NCBI GenBank assembly: GCA_039180865.1
Contig: JBCDCZ010000003.1
Coordinates: 3,296-67,295 of the forward strand
DNA length: 64,000 bases
Source of the DNA: JBCDCU01 sp039180865
GTDB taxonomy: Bacteria > Pseudomonadota > Alphaproteobacteria > Rhizobiales > JACESI01
Direction of reading: 5' to 3'
The position numbers and the translations under genes are program-made. The number at the start of each line of letters is the position of its first letter. Within the stretch, counting starts at the first letter, position 1. Of the stretch, positions 26,132 to 35,017 are shown piece after piece. The notes beneath the pieces are model-generated. The model was not told where the DNA came from and did not search any database. It was given only the letters and a program-made list of their open reading frames with translations.

Positions 26132-26314
26132 TCAAATGTGAACGTTTTGCTGAGTGCAAGCTTCTCGGGTTGCCTCATTGGGCCCGACAATCTCACTGGC
26201 ACTTTCCAGTGCCCGACAAGCAGCTTCGTACTCGTTGATAATCTCGCCTAGAGTACGGCGCCCAACTGGCTGCTCTTCTTTGACAACATCTACTGAGTTC
26301 GACACTCCACTCAT
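26132..26314 (-). CDS. small hypothetical protein
   Basis: A 60-aa acidic protein starting MSGVSNSVDVV; the helical segment LGEIINEYEAACRALESA could mediate coiled-coil contacts. The start is chosen because GGAG lies 7 nt upstream; the frame extends 13 codons further without a ribosome site. Function unknown. Confidence 0.45.
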   Translation of the reverse strand: MSGVSNSVDVVKEEQPVGRRTLGEIINEYEAACRALESASEIVGPNEATREACTQQNVHI

Positions 26315-26498
26315 TAGATTTCTCCACTTTTTAGACAGTAGTTTTGTTTCCAATAGCTTGCATCGGTCGCGAACAAACCGTCATCGATGTTCAGAGCCCG
26401 AAAAGCCCAATTCATGTAGCCAATAGCTTCGTCCACTTTGTTCAAGAATCATCGCTGACGGTTCGTCGAGAGCTATTCGGTAGATTACCACGAGGTTG

Positions 26499-26861
26499 TC
26501 ATCCTACGCTTTCTGGCTGTGCTTGCGTTAGAGGATGCTCTAACATGTGAATGGCGCCAGACCCTTTCGAGGGCCAGTGTTCCCTACGGACGCTGGTGAG
26601 ATCGCGGAGCAGTATACCCATAGCTTCAATCCAATATTCTCCCGACTGGTCATTGTCGGCATCCGGTAAAAGCATCTGGATCTTTTGCTCGACTTCCTGA
26701 ATACAGGTCACCGGTGCACGTAGTGCTTTCTCGTGCAGTAATATCTCATCACAAACCAAGTCGCTGGGTGGGTCTTCCGAACGAGCGTAGTACGCCTGGA
26801 GGGCGCCTCTCATCTCTAGCAACTGGCCATATAGCGGCCCGAATTCTTCACGCTCTACCAT
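26499..26861 (-). CDS. hypothetical protein
   Basis: A 120-aa helical, acidic soluble protein with no recognised motif. It is 24 nt downstream of the 122-aa gene at 26886 in the same direction and probably co-transcribed with it, under the control region at 27271-27325. Confidence 0.5.
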   Translation of the reverse strand: MVEREEFGPLYGQLLEMRGALQAYYARSEDPPSDLVCDEILLHEKALRAPVTCIQEVEQKIQMLLPDADNDQSGEYWIEAMGILLRDLTSVRREHWPSKGSGAIHMLEHPLTQAQPESVG

Positions 26862-26885
26862 CTTTTGAACTCCCTCCTGTGCGAT

Positions 26886-27254
26886 CTATGGATGTAGGTT
26901 TGCTAAGTAGTTCTTGAACTCTTTGAGGCTCATGCTTTCTGTTGCCGCAGCGAGGTCGCTGACTCTGTGATGGGTGCTTTCCGCGACCCTAATCATCATA
27001 TCGAGCCGAACCTCTTGACGGTAATCGTGGGCCAGCCTTTTGACGAAGGCCGGATAGTCGCGAGTTTCTTGCGCGGCCTCCATTACCTCAATAATGAGAC
27101 CGCCGTTCGCAGTTAGATCGAGGATGCGTGCGAGAAATTGGATACCGTCTTCATCAAATTTCGGCGCAAGGCTATGTGCAGCCCTTTCGAATTCGATTTG
27201 ATTACAGATTGGGTAACCAGCTTCCGTTGAAGATGATTTACAACTGACTTTCAT
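26886..27254 (-). CDS. hypothetical helical protein
   Basis: A 122-aa soluble protein. The central helices FLARILDLTANGGLIIEVM and FVKRLAHDYRQEVRL dominate. No family recognised. It is divergent from a small HTH regulator across an 84-bp intergenic region with repeated motifs, so that regulator is likely to control it. Confidence 0.5.
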   Translation of the reverse strand: MKVSCKSSSTEAGYPICNQIEFERAAHSLAPKFDEDGIQFLARILDLTANGGLIIEVMEAAQETRDYPAFVKRLAHDYRQEVRLDMMIRVAESTHHRVSDLAAATESMSLKEFKNYLANLHP

Positions 27255-27270
27255 GATTGCCTCTCGTTCT

Positions 27271-27325
27271 AACTTGAAATAATATTAAGTTTGGAGCACT
27301 AAGAGGTCAACCTATAACTTGAAAT
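27271..27325. promoter_or_regulatory. candidate operator between divergent genes
   Basis: AACTTGAAAT occurs twice as a direct repeat (27271-27280 and 27316-27325), and the first copy is followed by AAGTT, giving an AACTT-N12-AAGTT dyad. This is a plausible binding region for the HTH protein at 27339. Confidence 0.5.
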
Positions 27326-27338
27326 TTTTTGAGGTTCC

Positions 27339-27599
27339 ATGATCGCTGGAAGGCAATGCGTTGCTGCACGTGGGCTACTTGGCTGGAAACAGATTGATCT
27401 GTCTCAGGCAATTGGTTGCCGCGGAGGAAAGCTGAGCGTGACGGCAATAACCGCCTTCGAGAACGGTGGCGCAATGCGAGAGAGCAATAGACGACTGATC
27501 ATCGATGCTCTTCAAGAAGCTGGTGTTGAATTCATACCCGAAAACGGTGGCGGTATCGGCGTAAGGCTTCGGAAACTAAAAAATTCGACTGACTTATAA
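27339..27599 (+). CDS. small Xre-type HTH regulator
   Basis: An 86-aa protein made almost wholly of a Cro/CI-like helix-turn-helix (residues 6-62: RGLLGWKQIDLSQAIG through RRLIIDALQEAGVEF). The end FIPENGGGIGVRL is typical of small alphaproteobacterial phage-type regulators. GAGGT precedes the ATG by 4 nt. It probably controls the divergent genes at 26499-27254. Confidence 0.75.
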   Translation: MIAGRQCVAARGLLGWKQIDLSQAIGCRGGKLSVTAITAFENGGAMRESNRRLIIDALQEAGVEFIPENGGGIGVRLRKLKNSTDL

Positions 27600-27612
27600 C
27601 CAGGGGGTATTG

Positions 27613-28029
27613 GTGTTCGCTCTAAAAGCACTGGTGCGATTGATCGGGATTACTCTCGCGTCAATTGCCTTGCTGCTCTTCATGGTAGTCCAATTCGGCA
27701 CCAATAACATAGAAATGGTCTGCGATGGGCACTTGAACTCAGACGAGTCATCAGAAACGCTGTTTATAACTATTGAAGAATATCAACCATGGATTTTCTG
27801 GACTGATGGCCAAGGGTCCCTGCAATATCAAGCCAAGAACTCTGGCTTAACTTACTATCTACCCATTATAGAAAGAGTCCGAGAAGGTCACTTGGCGGTC
27901 TACTCATTCTACGAAGATAACCCTCGACTTTACGTTGGCGGTGTAAGTATGGCGGCTGGCGCAATGGCTATTACACTTCCAAACGGCCAGATATTCTCCG
28001 GAGAGTGTCGACATAGAAATCAGCCTTGA
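27613..28029 (+). CDS. single-pass membrane-anchored hypothetical protein
   Basis: A 138-aa protein with an N-terminal helix (about residues 9-28) and a periplasmic beta-rich domain with two cysteines (CDG and CRH). GTG is chosen as start because AGGGGG lies 5 nt upstream; a TTG one codon earlier is too close to it. It follows the small HTH gene by 13 nt. No family recognised. Confidence 0.5.
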   Translation: MFALKALVRLIGITLASIALLLFMVVQFGTNNIEMVCDGHLNSDESSETLFITIEEYQPWIFWTDGQGSLQYQAKNSGLTYYLPIIERVREGHLAVYSFYEDNPRLYVGGVSMAAGAMAITLPNGQIFSGECRHRNQP

Positions 28030-28072
28030 TCAGCGGACTGCTTCTGATTCTCGGATGTACCTCAAACAACGA

Positions 28073-29176
28073 TCAGTTACTGCTTGTAAAGGGTCGAGGT
28101 CTTGGAATTAGATTACCAAGCTTGGAAATAGGGTAGTCGGGCTCTAATCCCCAATACCACGGCACATATCTTGGGGCACCAAGACTGTGATTGCCTATAC
28201 AATCGCCCTGCTCGGAACCGTCATAATCAACGGAGCAGATCCTGTATCCACCCAACGGCTCTTCAGAATACTCAATGTAGCAGGTTTGAGCCCACCGATT
28301 CAGGCTGGCTCGGTAGTAGTTTACGTTTATCACGTTATATTTCAAAGGCTCACCGTAACCGGCGGAACCGACGAAGGTACCAAACGGCTCCGTCGCGCTC
28401 TGATACCCGCTTGATCGGCGATCTTTTGACCAAGCTAAGAAGTTTAAACATGCCTGCACATAGTCCTGGTTGGTAAAATTACTAGCATCTCGTATCTCGG
28501 ACAGCTTGATACCCCAAAGTGCTATTTCCTCAACAGTATCCACCAAGACCATCTCCGTTGGACCGGCTGCCAATAGTTCCTGAATTAGGGATGCAGGAAG
28601 GCCTGGATGATCCGCTTCCCGAGACCAATATCGGCCAAATTGGATCAAGTCTGATACGATCAACGTAGCCAGGCGAGCATAATCTTCGACGTCTTCATTT
28701 GAATAGGTTTGCTCGGTCGGTAGCTTGAAATAAGGCGCATGAAATCCAAGAAAGCCTTTCGGGTGCATCCACCGCGAAGGAAAATGGTATTCCCTCCCGC
28801 GGGAATAACCTGACATGAAAATAAAAGCGCATGCGGAGAAGCAACGACTTCCTGCTGGAATGTAAGTTCCGATTCCGTTCTCATGCACGAAGGCCATAAT
28901 GTCCCGGCCTTCGGCGTAACTACCGCCAGGGCTATTGAGACAGAGCCTTTCGTCAAACTCGTTAGACTCGGGACCGGACGTCTCCCAGTTGTAAATAAGA
29001 TCTAGCTGTTCGGCCAAGCCTTTGAGTTTAACCAAGTCTCCAGGCTCGATTTCACCGGACAATTCAACCGCGCAAAGTTTGTGTTCACTAAGGCGAACAT
29101 CAGCAGCATGCGTTTGAATTTCCTGAGCGGTCAGGAATAATAAACTCAATAAAATTACTGGTAAGGTGCGCGCCAT
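28073..29176 (-). CDS. exported ClpP/SppA-like (COG3904) protein
   Basis: This 367-aa secreted protein has a signal peptide (residues 1-24, ending THA) and a crotonase/ClpP-fold core. LNSPGGSYAEG matches the oxyanion-loop region, SRCFSACAFIFMSG supplies the position of the catalytic Ser in ClpP-like folds, and HPKGFLGFHAPY carries the candidate His. This is the pattern of periplasmic COG3904 proteins, whose substrates are unknown. Its start overlaps the end of the upstream nuclease gene by 22 nt, so the two exported proteins are translated together. Confidence 0.7.
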   Translation of the reverse strand: MARTLPVILLSLLFLTAQEIQTHAADVRLSEHKLCAVELSGEIEPGDLVKLKGLAEQLDLIYNWETSGPESNEFDERLCLNSPGGSYAEGRDIMAFVHENGIGTYIPAGSRCFSACAFIFMSGYSRGREYHFPSRWMHPKGFLGFHAPYFKLPTEQTYSNEDVEDYARLATLIVSDLIQFGRYWSREADHPGLPASLIQELLAAGPTEMVLVDTVEEIALWGIKLSEIRDASNFTNQDYVQACLNFLAWSKDRRSSGYQSATEPFGTFVGSAGYGEPLKYNVINVNYYRASLNRWAQTCYIEYSEEPLGGYRICSVDYDGSEQGDCIGNHSLGAPRYVPWYWGLEPDYPISKLGNLIPRPRPFTSSN

Positions 29177-29823
29177 CCGGCTGTCCTCGCTTCACCCTCC
29201 GTACAGAACCACCGCTCACCTTTGGCCTCATTAATCTTGGTGCGACTGTACCAGTTTGACCACGGTGCGTGATAGATCCTCTCGCCCTTGCGATTTATGT
29301 TACCCTTGATAACGCAGCCGTCAGGTCGCTCGATTTCGGCATCGCCCCATCCCTTCTCACGGAATTCCCAGGGCGGCATGTTTTCCGCCTGCCAGACACC
29401 GATCTCGGCTTTTCGAGCAACAGCTTCTTCGACAATGTAATCCTTGCTGTATTTCACAAACGCCCAAGCAAGGCCCTCTTCGATCAAGCGCTTGTTGAGT
29501 TCACCTTCATTAGTCCTGCACACAGCGATTGTACGGCCATACTGATCGATTTCCCGAGGCTCACAAGAAACAAGCCGCCCCTCAATCAATTGCTTCAATC
29601 TATTGGTAGCGGCGGCACCACAATCCCAGCGACCACCTCGTCTGTTACGACAGGTCTGTGCAGTCTCAGGCGTATCAATCCCGTGAAGGCGGTATTCGAT
29701 CTGGTTTATCAAAATGGAATCGCCGTCGATTACGATAGCTTTGCCGGAGTCGGCCGACGTGTGGGTGACCGAGCTGACCGTGATAGCAGCAACAAGCGCA
29801 GCGTGTATGAGGTTTCGAAACAT
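29155..29823 (-). CDS. secreted thermonuclease family protein
   Basis: This 222-aa protein has a signal peptide (residues 1-24) and an SNase-like OB-fold nuclease domain: VIDGDSILI, RLHGIDTPETAQ with the Arg, Asp and Glu residues expected in the active site, and DQYGRTIAVC with the second Arg. A C-terminal module GCVIKGNINRKGERIYH through GERWFCTEGEARTAGWRAP is common to rhizobial thermonucleases. The ATG is preferred over an upstream TTG. It is co-translated with the ClpP-like protein. Confidence 0.85.
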   Translation of the reverse strand: MFRNLIHAALVAAITVSSVTHTSADSGKAIVIDGDSILINQIEYRLHGIDTPETAQTCRNRRGGRWDCGAAATNRLKQLIEGRLVSCEPREIDQYGRTIAVCRTNEGELNKRLIEEGLAWAFVKYSKDYIVEEAVARKAEIGVWQAENMPPWEFREKGWGDAEIERPDGCVIKGNINRKGERIYHAPWSNWYSRTKINEAKGERWFCTEGEARTAGWRAPYQ

Positions 29824-29993
29824 CAATATTACCAACAAAAAATTTCAGTCCTAAAACCATAGGAACGCTCAACGGTTTAGGATTTGAGATTGATCAATAT
29901 TCAACTCACTGACTATAACACCAAGACCATCAACACCGTTTCTGAGAATTTCAGATTCTTCATTTTGAGGAATAGAATTCGATGAAATTCTCA

Positions 29994-30551
29994 CTAATGA
30001 TCCGCTATACTCAGCAGTGTATAACCCGCCGCAACCGCACCGCCTATAAAAAATAAATATGACATTATTGCCAACAATAAGCCTCCTCGAGCTGTATATT
30101 TTGCCCATTTCATGAAATTCTTAGCCTTCAGATCGTTGTATTCTTGTTTTTTTGCGTAAAAATCTCTCAGATCAAAATTGCCTTTATTGCCATTTCTCTT
30201 CCAAAATCCGTACAGCTCTGAATTTGCTCCCAATAGAGCTCCGTCTCCAGCCAATTGGTAATTCACGTATGCGACACCACAGCTCAACGCGGCGCAAAAA
30301 ATTCCAAGAATGAAAACTCCACCAGACAAAACGATGCTGTCCATTACCATCAATATTTCTGACTTCTGGAGTATCGCTGCAAAAAATGCGGGCATAGCGA
30401 ACAAACCACCGCCGTTCAAAACAAATGAACTTCTTATTCCGAGCTGACCATATGAAGCAGACATGTGGTTCATAGCGGTAAATTCTGCATCACCGCGTGT
30501 TAGAATTTTGTGCTCAATTTCAAAAGTATTCTTGTTGTCGAATTCGCTCAT
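29994..30551 (-). CDS. four-helix membrane protein, unknown
   Basis: A 185-aa protein with hydrophobic segments at about residues 42-62, 70-95, 150-170 and an additional short one, separated by a charged cytoplasmic loop (FWKRNGNKGNFDLRDFYAKKQE). No family is recognised. It stands alone between the nuclease operon and the RES/Xre module. Confidence 0.5.
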   Translation of the reverse strand: MSEFDNKNTFEIEHKILTRGDAEFTAMNHMSASYGQLGIRSSFVLNGGGLFAMPAFFAAILQKSEILMVMDSIVLSGGVFILGIFCAALSCGVAYVNYQLAGDGALLGANSELYGFWKRNGNKGNFDLRDFYAKKQEYNDLKAKNFMKWAKYTARGGLLLAIMSYLFFIGGAVAAGYTLLSIADH

Positions 30552-30750
30552 TTTCGATCCATTATCCGCCTAGGGCCTTGGATTACCAAGTATCAAACTT
30601 CTAAGGAACTGAGTGCGTATGCAATTCGTCAAACTCTGGAGGACTCGCTCCGAAATTCAATCCCATCAAAATCTTAAAAGAAAAATCTGATTGATAGGAA
30701 CTCGGCTCCAAGGAAATTTTTCACTTAAATTGAACTCCCGCAGGGTGCTT

Positions 30751-31455
30751 TTAGTCTACCACCGAAAAAACGTCACCGGATGAGAGGTCTCTAATCTGAG
30801 AAACAGTCGCCCCATCCCAGTAATACGAGAAGTGCTTACCTTGTGTCGGAATGCCAGCTACATCCGGCCAAAACAGAGCAATCGCCATTCCCTCTGGATA
30901 GCGAACGCTTTGATATACAAGCCCATCGGAATCCCCTGTCCGTAGACTAATCGCCAAAGCTTGTGACGCGCTGTAGTCTTCTGGCTCGTAAAGCGAGGGG
31001 AACTTTGACTTATCGATCACATCATGCAGGTCAGCGTCGACAGATCCGACAAGCTCTCGAAAATCTGAGGTCCATCCCGCCGCTTCGTCTGTCGCGGCCA
31101 TAAACTGCCCGTGATGATAAATTGTCTCAAAGAGCGCAACTTCGACAGAATCTCCGGCGTAGTAGACACCGAAGCTGCCGTCACTGAACCGGCTTGGACG
31201 ATCCGTGGATGCGTGGGTGAATGGCGCCATCACTAAAGACGCGCCAGGACCAGAGACGCGCCGCCCAGTTGGCACAAGATCAAGCATACCAACTGTCTCC
31301 GCTATACGCGGGTTCGTCTTGCTTTCTGCCGATGCAATGGCTTCCCAATCAGCTGGATCGGCTATGTCTTCGAAAAGATCGATCGGTGGAAATCTGGAGC
31401 GGATAATCCTGTGGGTTTTCGACCACGTCACCCGTTTCGTCGAAAGACTATCCAA
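30751..31455 (-). CDS. RES-domain toxin
   Basis: A 234-aa RES-domain protein: an N-terminal Arg cluster (THRIIRSRFPP), then FGVYYAGDSVEVALFETIYHH with the conserved Tyr, Ser and Glu positions, and LVYQSVRYPEGMAIALFWPD near the end. RES toxins deplete NAD+ and arrest growth. It is longer than the shortest RES toxins because of the N-terminal extension. It lies 3 nt downstream of its Xre/MbcA-type antitoxin in the usual order. Confidence 0.88.
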   Translation of the reverse strand: MDSLSTKRVTWSKTHRIIRSRFPPIDLFEDIADPADWEAIASAESKTNPRIAETVGMLDLVPTGRRVSGPGASLVMAPFTHASTDRPSRFSDGSFGVYYAGDSVEVALFETIYHHGQFMAATDEAAGWTSDFRELVGSVDADLHDVIDKSKFPSLYEPEDYSASQALAISLRTGDSDGLVYQSVRYPEGMAIALFWPDVAGIPTQGKHFSYYWDGATVSQIRDLSSGDVFSVVD

Positions 31456-31458
31456 GGC

Positions 31459-31872
31459 CTAACCACCTCGAACACTGTCGAGATAATGTCGAACCCGCAT
31501 GATATCCGTTAGTTCTCCTCGCAACATGACATCTAGCGCTGAAGATCCGTCAAAGGCTTTGTTTGGTCGTTTTACCCAGCCATAGACGCGATCAACCTCT
31601 GAAAAAATGATCCGAAGCGCTTTGTGAACGCCCATCAAGTTAGAAAGGCGACTCTTTAGATCGCGAGGTATTCGGCCAAATTCACCTTTTTTCCAACGCG
31701 CCCAAGTGCGAAGAGATAAGCCCCCAAGCAGATCCGTGGCCTGAGCATCGGTCAACTCCCATTTTTCAAACAATTTTACAGTGGCACGGGCCATTGCTTC
31801 ACCTTCCACATCGGTGATCTGTGGAACGGCTTCCTGGGAAGCTGTCTTTTCAACGAGTTGCAATTGTGGCAT
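31459..31872 (-). CDS. Xre/MbcA/ParS-type antitoxin
   Basis: A 137-aa antitoxin with an N-terminal Xre-like HTH (about residues 45-75: TDAQATDLLGGLSLRTWARW) and a C-terminal toxin-binding ParS/MbcA domain (KALRIIFSEVDRVYGWVKRP through RHYLDSVRGG). The ATG at MPQLQLVEK is chosen because GGAG lies upstream; a longer frame reads through the promoter. It pairs with the RES toxin. Confidence 0.88.
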   Translation of the reverse strand: MPQLQLVEKTASQEAVPQITDVEGEAMARATVKLFEKWELTDAQATDLLGGLSLRTWARWKKGEFGRIPRDLKSRLSNLMGVHKALRIIFSEVDRVYGWVKRPNKAFDGSSALDVMLRGELTDIMRVRHYLDSVRGG

Positions 31873-31886
31873 AGCGGAACTCCAAT

Positions 31887-31930
31887 CTGCCTTTTGGCAG
31901 AATATAAGCAATTTATTGCCAATTTGCAAA
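31887..31930 (-). promoter_or_regulatory. promoter and inverted repeat of the RES/Xre module
   Basis: On the minus strand TTTGCA (31925-31930), 18-nt spacer and TATATT (31901-31906) form a promoter. It is followed at once by the inverted repeat CTGCC-AAAA-GGCAG (31887-31900), a likely operator for the antitoxin. Confidence 0.6.
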
Positions 31931-32003
31931 TTACTGCTAATACATATCAGTGACGCCAAAATGTTAGCCACTCACTTAGCAATAGCCTTCGAAAGAATTT
32001 GTA

Positions 32004-33332
32004 GTGATTGAATTTTTGTCGAATCGAGACCTGGCAATCATCATTTGGATGATCCCGGTCATTGGCCTCATCCTTTACAATGAAGGTACACGTGATGCGG
32101 CTTTGAAGGTTCTTCCGTTCTTAGTTGATCTAAACATCGTTTCGGTAGTTGGCATAGTTTTCCTGTACGTTGCAGGATGTTGTTGTGCCCTATGGCTGAT
32201 AGGGTTCTGGGACCCAACTCTTCTAAAGGCGACTGTTCTTTGGACTTTCGGAAGCGGTGTTGTTGGCATTTTCAATCATGTCAACCAGCGGAGCTTAGAC
32301 AATTTTTTCGTCAATGGGCTGCGCACCCAATTTGGCGTTATTGTGTTCGTCGAATATGTCGCTACCCTAAAATCCTTTTCCTTTTTATTCGAGCTGGTTT
32401 CTTTGCCAATTCTGACATTTCTGGCTGTCGTGCAGGGTGTGGCATCCCACAATAAGGACCATGCCGCCGTAGAGAATTTGATAATGAGCTTGTTTGCCGT
32501 TTTCGGTATCTATGCACTTTTATCTGGTATCTACATAATCTGGTCCGACCCCGATTTTTGGAGCATCACAACACTAAGAGACTTCCTTTTACCGATCATT
32601 CTCTCAGTGGCAATTCTCCCGTTATTTTATCTGCTAGCGACTTACGCCACTTTTCAGAGACGCTTTATTGGCATTGAGTACAAACTAAAATCTGTTGAAC
32701 TGCAAAAAAGCGCAAAAGCATTAGCCATAAGGAACTACGCCCTTGATCTCGACGGGCTAGATCGCTGGTTTCATGAGCTTCAGATCCAAAATATTGAAAC
32801 CCTTTCCGACCTCAAGTGTACCTTTAAACGTGTACGCCAACGGAGGAAAATCGAAAGCAATCCGCCCTTCATATCAGCGGAGCTTGGGTGGTCGCCGTTT
32901 GCAGCAATGAAATTTCCCGGACACGAGATGCTCTGTTGTAAACACTACCGGCAAGTTTGGGCGGACAGCCAGGATTGGTGCGCAGATTCTGAGCCGTTAA
33001 AGTTGGATGAGTCTCTGGTCGGAAACACGCTTTCATACCGCATCGAAGGAACGTCTGTTATTGCCACTCGGCTTAGCGTCAAATTAAACGTTTACAATAA
33101 ATCGGAGGAAAAGCTCGCACTCCAGTGTTTCGCCGAGATAGCTGAGAACCTGATTCAAAATGCAGGTGTAAAGTCACCGATAGATCTCACCAAACATATA
33201 CAATCTAGCAAAGACATTTCGTTTCAAGATCAGCTGATTACCCTAAGAATGGCTCGCTCAGATTGGACCGATTTAGATGCGTACGATCTATCAATCGATC
33301 TTATTCATAAGAACTACGACCCGTCGTACTAA
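32004..33332 (+). CDS. polytopic membrane protein with cytoplasmic domain, unknown
   Basis: A 442-aa protein. Residues 1-215 hold about six to seven hydrophobic segments, with a Cys-rich helix (VAGCCCALW). Residues 216-442 form a soluble domain containing YKLKSVELQKSAKALAIRNY, a WFHELQ segment and several Cys/Trp residues (CCKHYRQVWADSQDWC). No family is recognised. The start is GTG without a good ribosome site. It diverges from the RES/Xre module, sharing a 130-bp control region. Confidence 0.6.
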   Translation: MIEFLSNRDLAIIIWMIPVIGLILYNEGTRDAALKVLPFLVDLNIVSVVGIVFLYVAGCCCALWLIGFWDPTLLKATVLWTFGSGVVGIFNHVNQRSLDNFFVNGLRTQFGVIVFVEYVATLKSFSFLFELVSLPILTFLAVVQGVASHNKDHAAVENLIMSLFAVFGIYALLSGIYIIWSDPDFWSITTLRDFLLPIILSVAILPLFYLLATYATFQRRFIGIEYKLKSVELQKSAKALAIRNYALDLDGLDRWFHELQIQNIETLSDLKCTFKRVRQRRKIESNPPFISAELGWSPFAAMKFPGHEMLCCKHYRQVWADSQDWCADSEPLKLDESLVGNTLSYRIEGTSVIATRLSVKLNVYNKSEEKLALQCFAEIAENLIQNAGVKSPIDLTKHIQSSKDISFQDQLITLRMARSDWTDLDAYDLSIDLIHKNYDPSY

Positions 33333-33472
33333 GCCATTTCCAAACAGCGATCGACATCTATAAATGTCGAGGTCACTTTGGATAGGCCGTATAACGTATT
33401 GCGTAACACATGATTTTTCCTGCTTACTGTAGGCAGTAAACTTACCTTTGTTTTATTCCCAGGAACCACGCT

Positions 33473-34249
33473 ATGCGTAAATGTTTAAGCTATACCAGAG
33501 ACATTGGTTCAAAAATATTTATCAAGACATCACTTATTTTTTTTCTTTTTTTATTACAGTTTTCCATATCCAACGCACCTGTTGCGCTTGAAAGAAAGCA
33601 ACTTGATGAAATAAAGAAATTCGCTAAAGAATTGTGCGGCGATTATTATAAGAAGTCGTCTGCAAAGAAGCTGGATCTAGATGCAAATGCTTCTGCTAGA
33701 ATCTCGGGACTGTTCTCGAGGCTGGCCCAAATTGGTCTTGGTGGCGCAGCTGCTATCGACACGAACGAAACAATAGGCGTGCTCCAAAAAGACGCTGCTA
33801 GCGAAATAAGCGACATACGTGACTGTCGAGAAAAAATATGGGACGATTTAAAAGGTATTGTATTGGCAAATACTTCGCCAGGGTCAGCAGTTCAGCAAGC
33901 TCGCCCTTGCCTTCAATACCGGGTGGGCCGAATCGACAATGTGGCTTGTGACGGGAACACCGCAAACGGCTATTATTGGCATAAAATTAGACGATTTGGA
34001 CGTTATCCCTCGCACGGGTTTAAGCCTGCTGACGGTGCCAGAGATCTAACTTGCGGGCCGGATACAGTTGGTATAGTCGGTCGCAGCTTTCGTTTTCCGC
34101 CAGCGCATCCACACTTTTTGGGGCCGATAAGAAATGTTTTGAATCCAAATCCAGGAAACCCACCAAATGAATGGGTTCCCGACGACTGTCTCGGACACGG
34201 CAAATCGATTTGTGGTATGTTTGATTTTGAGTGCCGAAGACAAGGCTGA
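33473..34249 (+). CDS. exported Cys-containing protein, unknown
   Basis: A 258-aa protein with a long hydrophobic signal segment (about residues 15-36), a helical Lys-rich first half and a second half with six or more cysteines (LCGDYY, CRE, CLQYR, CDGNT, LTCGP, DDCLGHG, CGMFDFEC). Disulfide bonds in the periplasm are likely. No family recognised. It is the last rightward gene before the minus-strand phage module. Confidence 0.5.
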   Translation: MRKCLSYTRDIGSKIFIKTSLIFFLFLLQFSISNAPVALERKQLDEIKKFAKELCGDYYKKSSAKKLDLDANASARISGLFSRLAQIGLGGAAAIDTNETIGVLQKDAASEISDIRDCREKIWDDLKGIVLANTSPGSAVQQARPCLQYRVGRIDNVACDGNTANGYYWHKIRRFGRYPSHGFKPADGARDLTCGPDTVGIVGRSFRFPPAHPHFLGPIRNVLNPNPGNPPNEWVPDDCLGHGKSICGMFDFECRRQG

Positions 34250-34284
34250 TTGGTCCTTTCCCCCAAAAGCATCTTTGAATTCTC

Positions 34285-34647
34285 TCAGTAAGCAGGATCT
34301 AGCTTCTGGGGTGCACCAGTTCCCTGGTGATTTGGACGAACAACCTTAAACACGACCTGGCTGGGTCCATTGTCATGGTCATCAGGCCCGGTCAACTGGT
34401 GAGGCAGAACCTTCCCGAGAAGCGTCATGAACGGCCCGGGATTCTCGGTCGCTTGTTGCTTCAGATATGTGACAAGCCCTTCTTCTCCACCACCACCGGC
34501 CTCTTGCGCAGCTTTCAGGATCGCATCCTTTAGTAAGGCGGTACTTTTGTTAGGCACTCCCTTAGGACGCCCCTTCGGATTACCTGACTGACCTTTTTGA
34601 AAGCCGCCGCTCCTTTGCTTTTGATTGTTTTTTGCAGGTTTTTCCAT
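34285..34647 (-). CDS. DUF5681 domain protein
   Basis: A 120-aa protein. The N-terminal GGFQKGQSGNPKGRPKGVPN is the DUF5681 signature, a basic, probably DNA-contacting motif found next to terminase genes in phages and satellites. It is the last gene of the collinear minus-strand block, 1 nt after the 122-aa gene. A small-terminase or packaging role is an inference from family context; no large terminase is nearby. Confidence 0.75.
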   Translation of the reverse strand: MEKPAKNNQKQRSGGFQKGQSGNPKGRPKGVPNKSTALLKDAILKAAQEAGGGGEEGLVTYLKQQATENPGPFMTLLGKVLPHQLTGPDDHDNGPSQVVFKVVRPNHQGTGAPQKLDPAY

Positions 34648-34648
34648 C

Positions 34649-35017
34649 TCAATTCACCCGATGTTTCGTGCCGAGGAAGATTTCACCGGAAAGTCCGGTT
34701 CTTTCTTCAAGTGCCGTCATAATGCGTCTTGAATAAGCCACGATGTAGAGTGTTGCCTGCATGGCATCTTCTGTTCCAAGCTCTTCTTTGACATCCTCTA
34801 AACTGGTCGACACCTGCCAGATTGCCGAAATCAGTGCCAAAAGATCCTCGTCGGTTTTGACATCGGACTTTGCGAGAAGCAGTGCCGCCTCAACTAAGTC
34901 TTGAGCATCGACAAGCTCACCGCGCCTACTGATTTCAATGAGCCGTGATATCTCAAGGCCCTGCTCGTAGGCACTGATGTTTCCAGCAGATTGCTCAGCG
35001 TGCTTATGATCACTCAT
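34649..35017 (-). CDS. hypothetical protein of phage block
   Basis: A 122-aa acidic helical protein starting MSDHKHAEQSAGN. Its start overlaps the stop of the 673-aa gene by 4 nt (ATGA) and it ends 1 nt before the DUF5681 gene, so it is translationally coupled to both. Function unknown. Confidence 0.6.
   Translation of the reverse strand: MSDHKHAEQSAGNISAYEQGLEISRLIEISRRGELVDAQDLVEAALLLAKSDVKTDEDLLALISAIWQVSTSLEDVKEELGTEDAMQATLYIVAYSRRIMTALEERTGLSGEIFLGTKHRVN

Noticed and set aside
29869..30108. 79-aa minus-strand frame
   Set aside because: It overlaps the 3' end of the 185-aa membrane protein gene in another phase and has no features.
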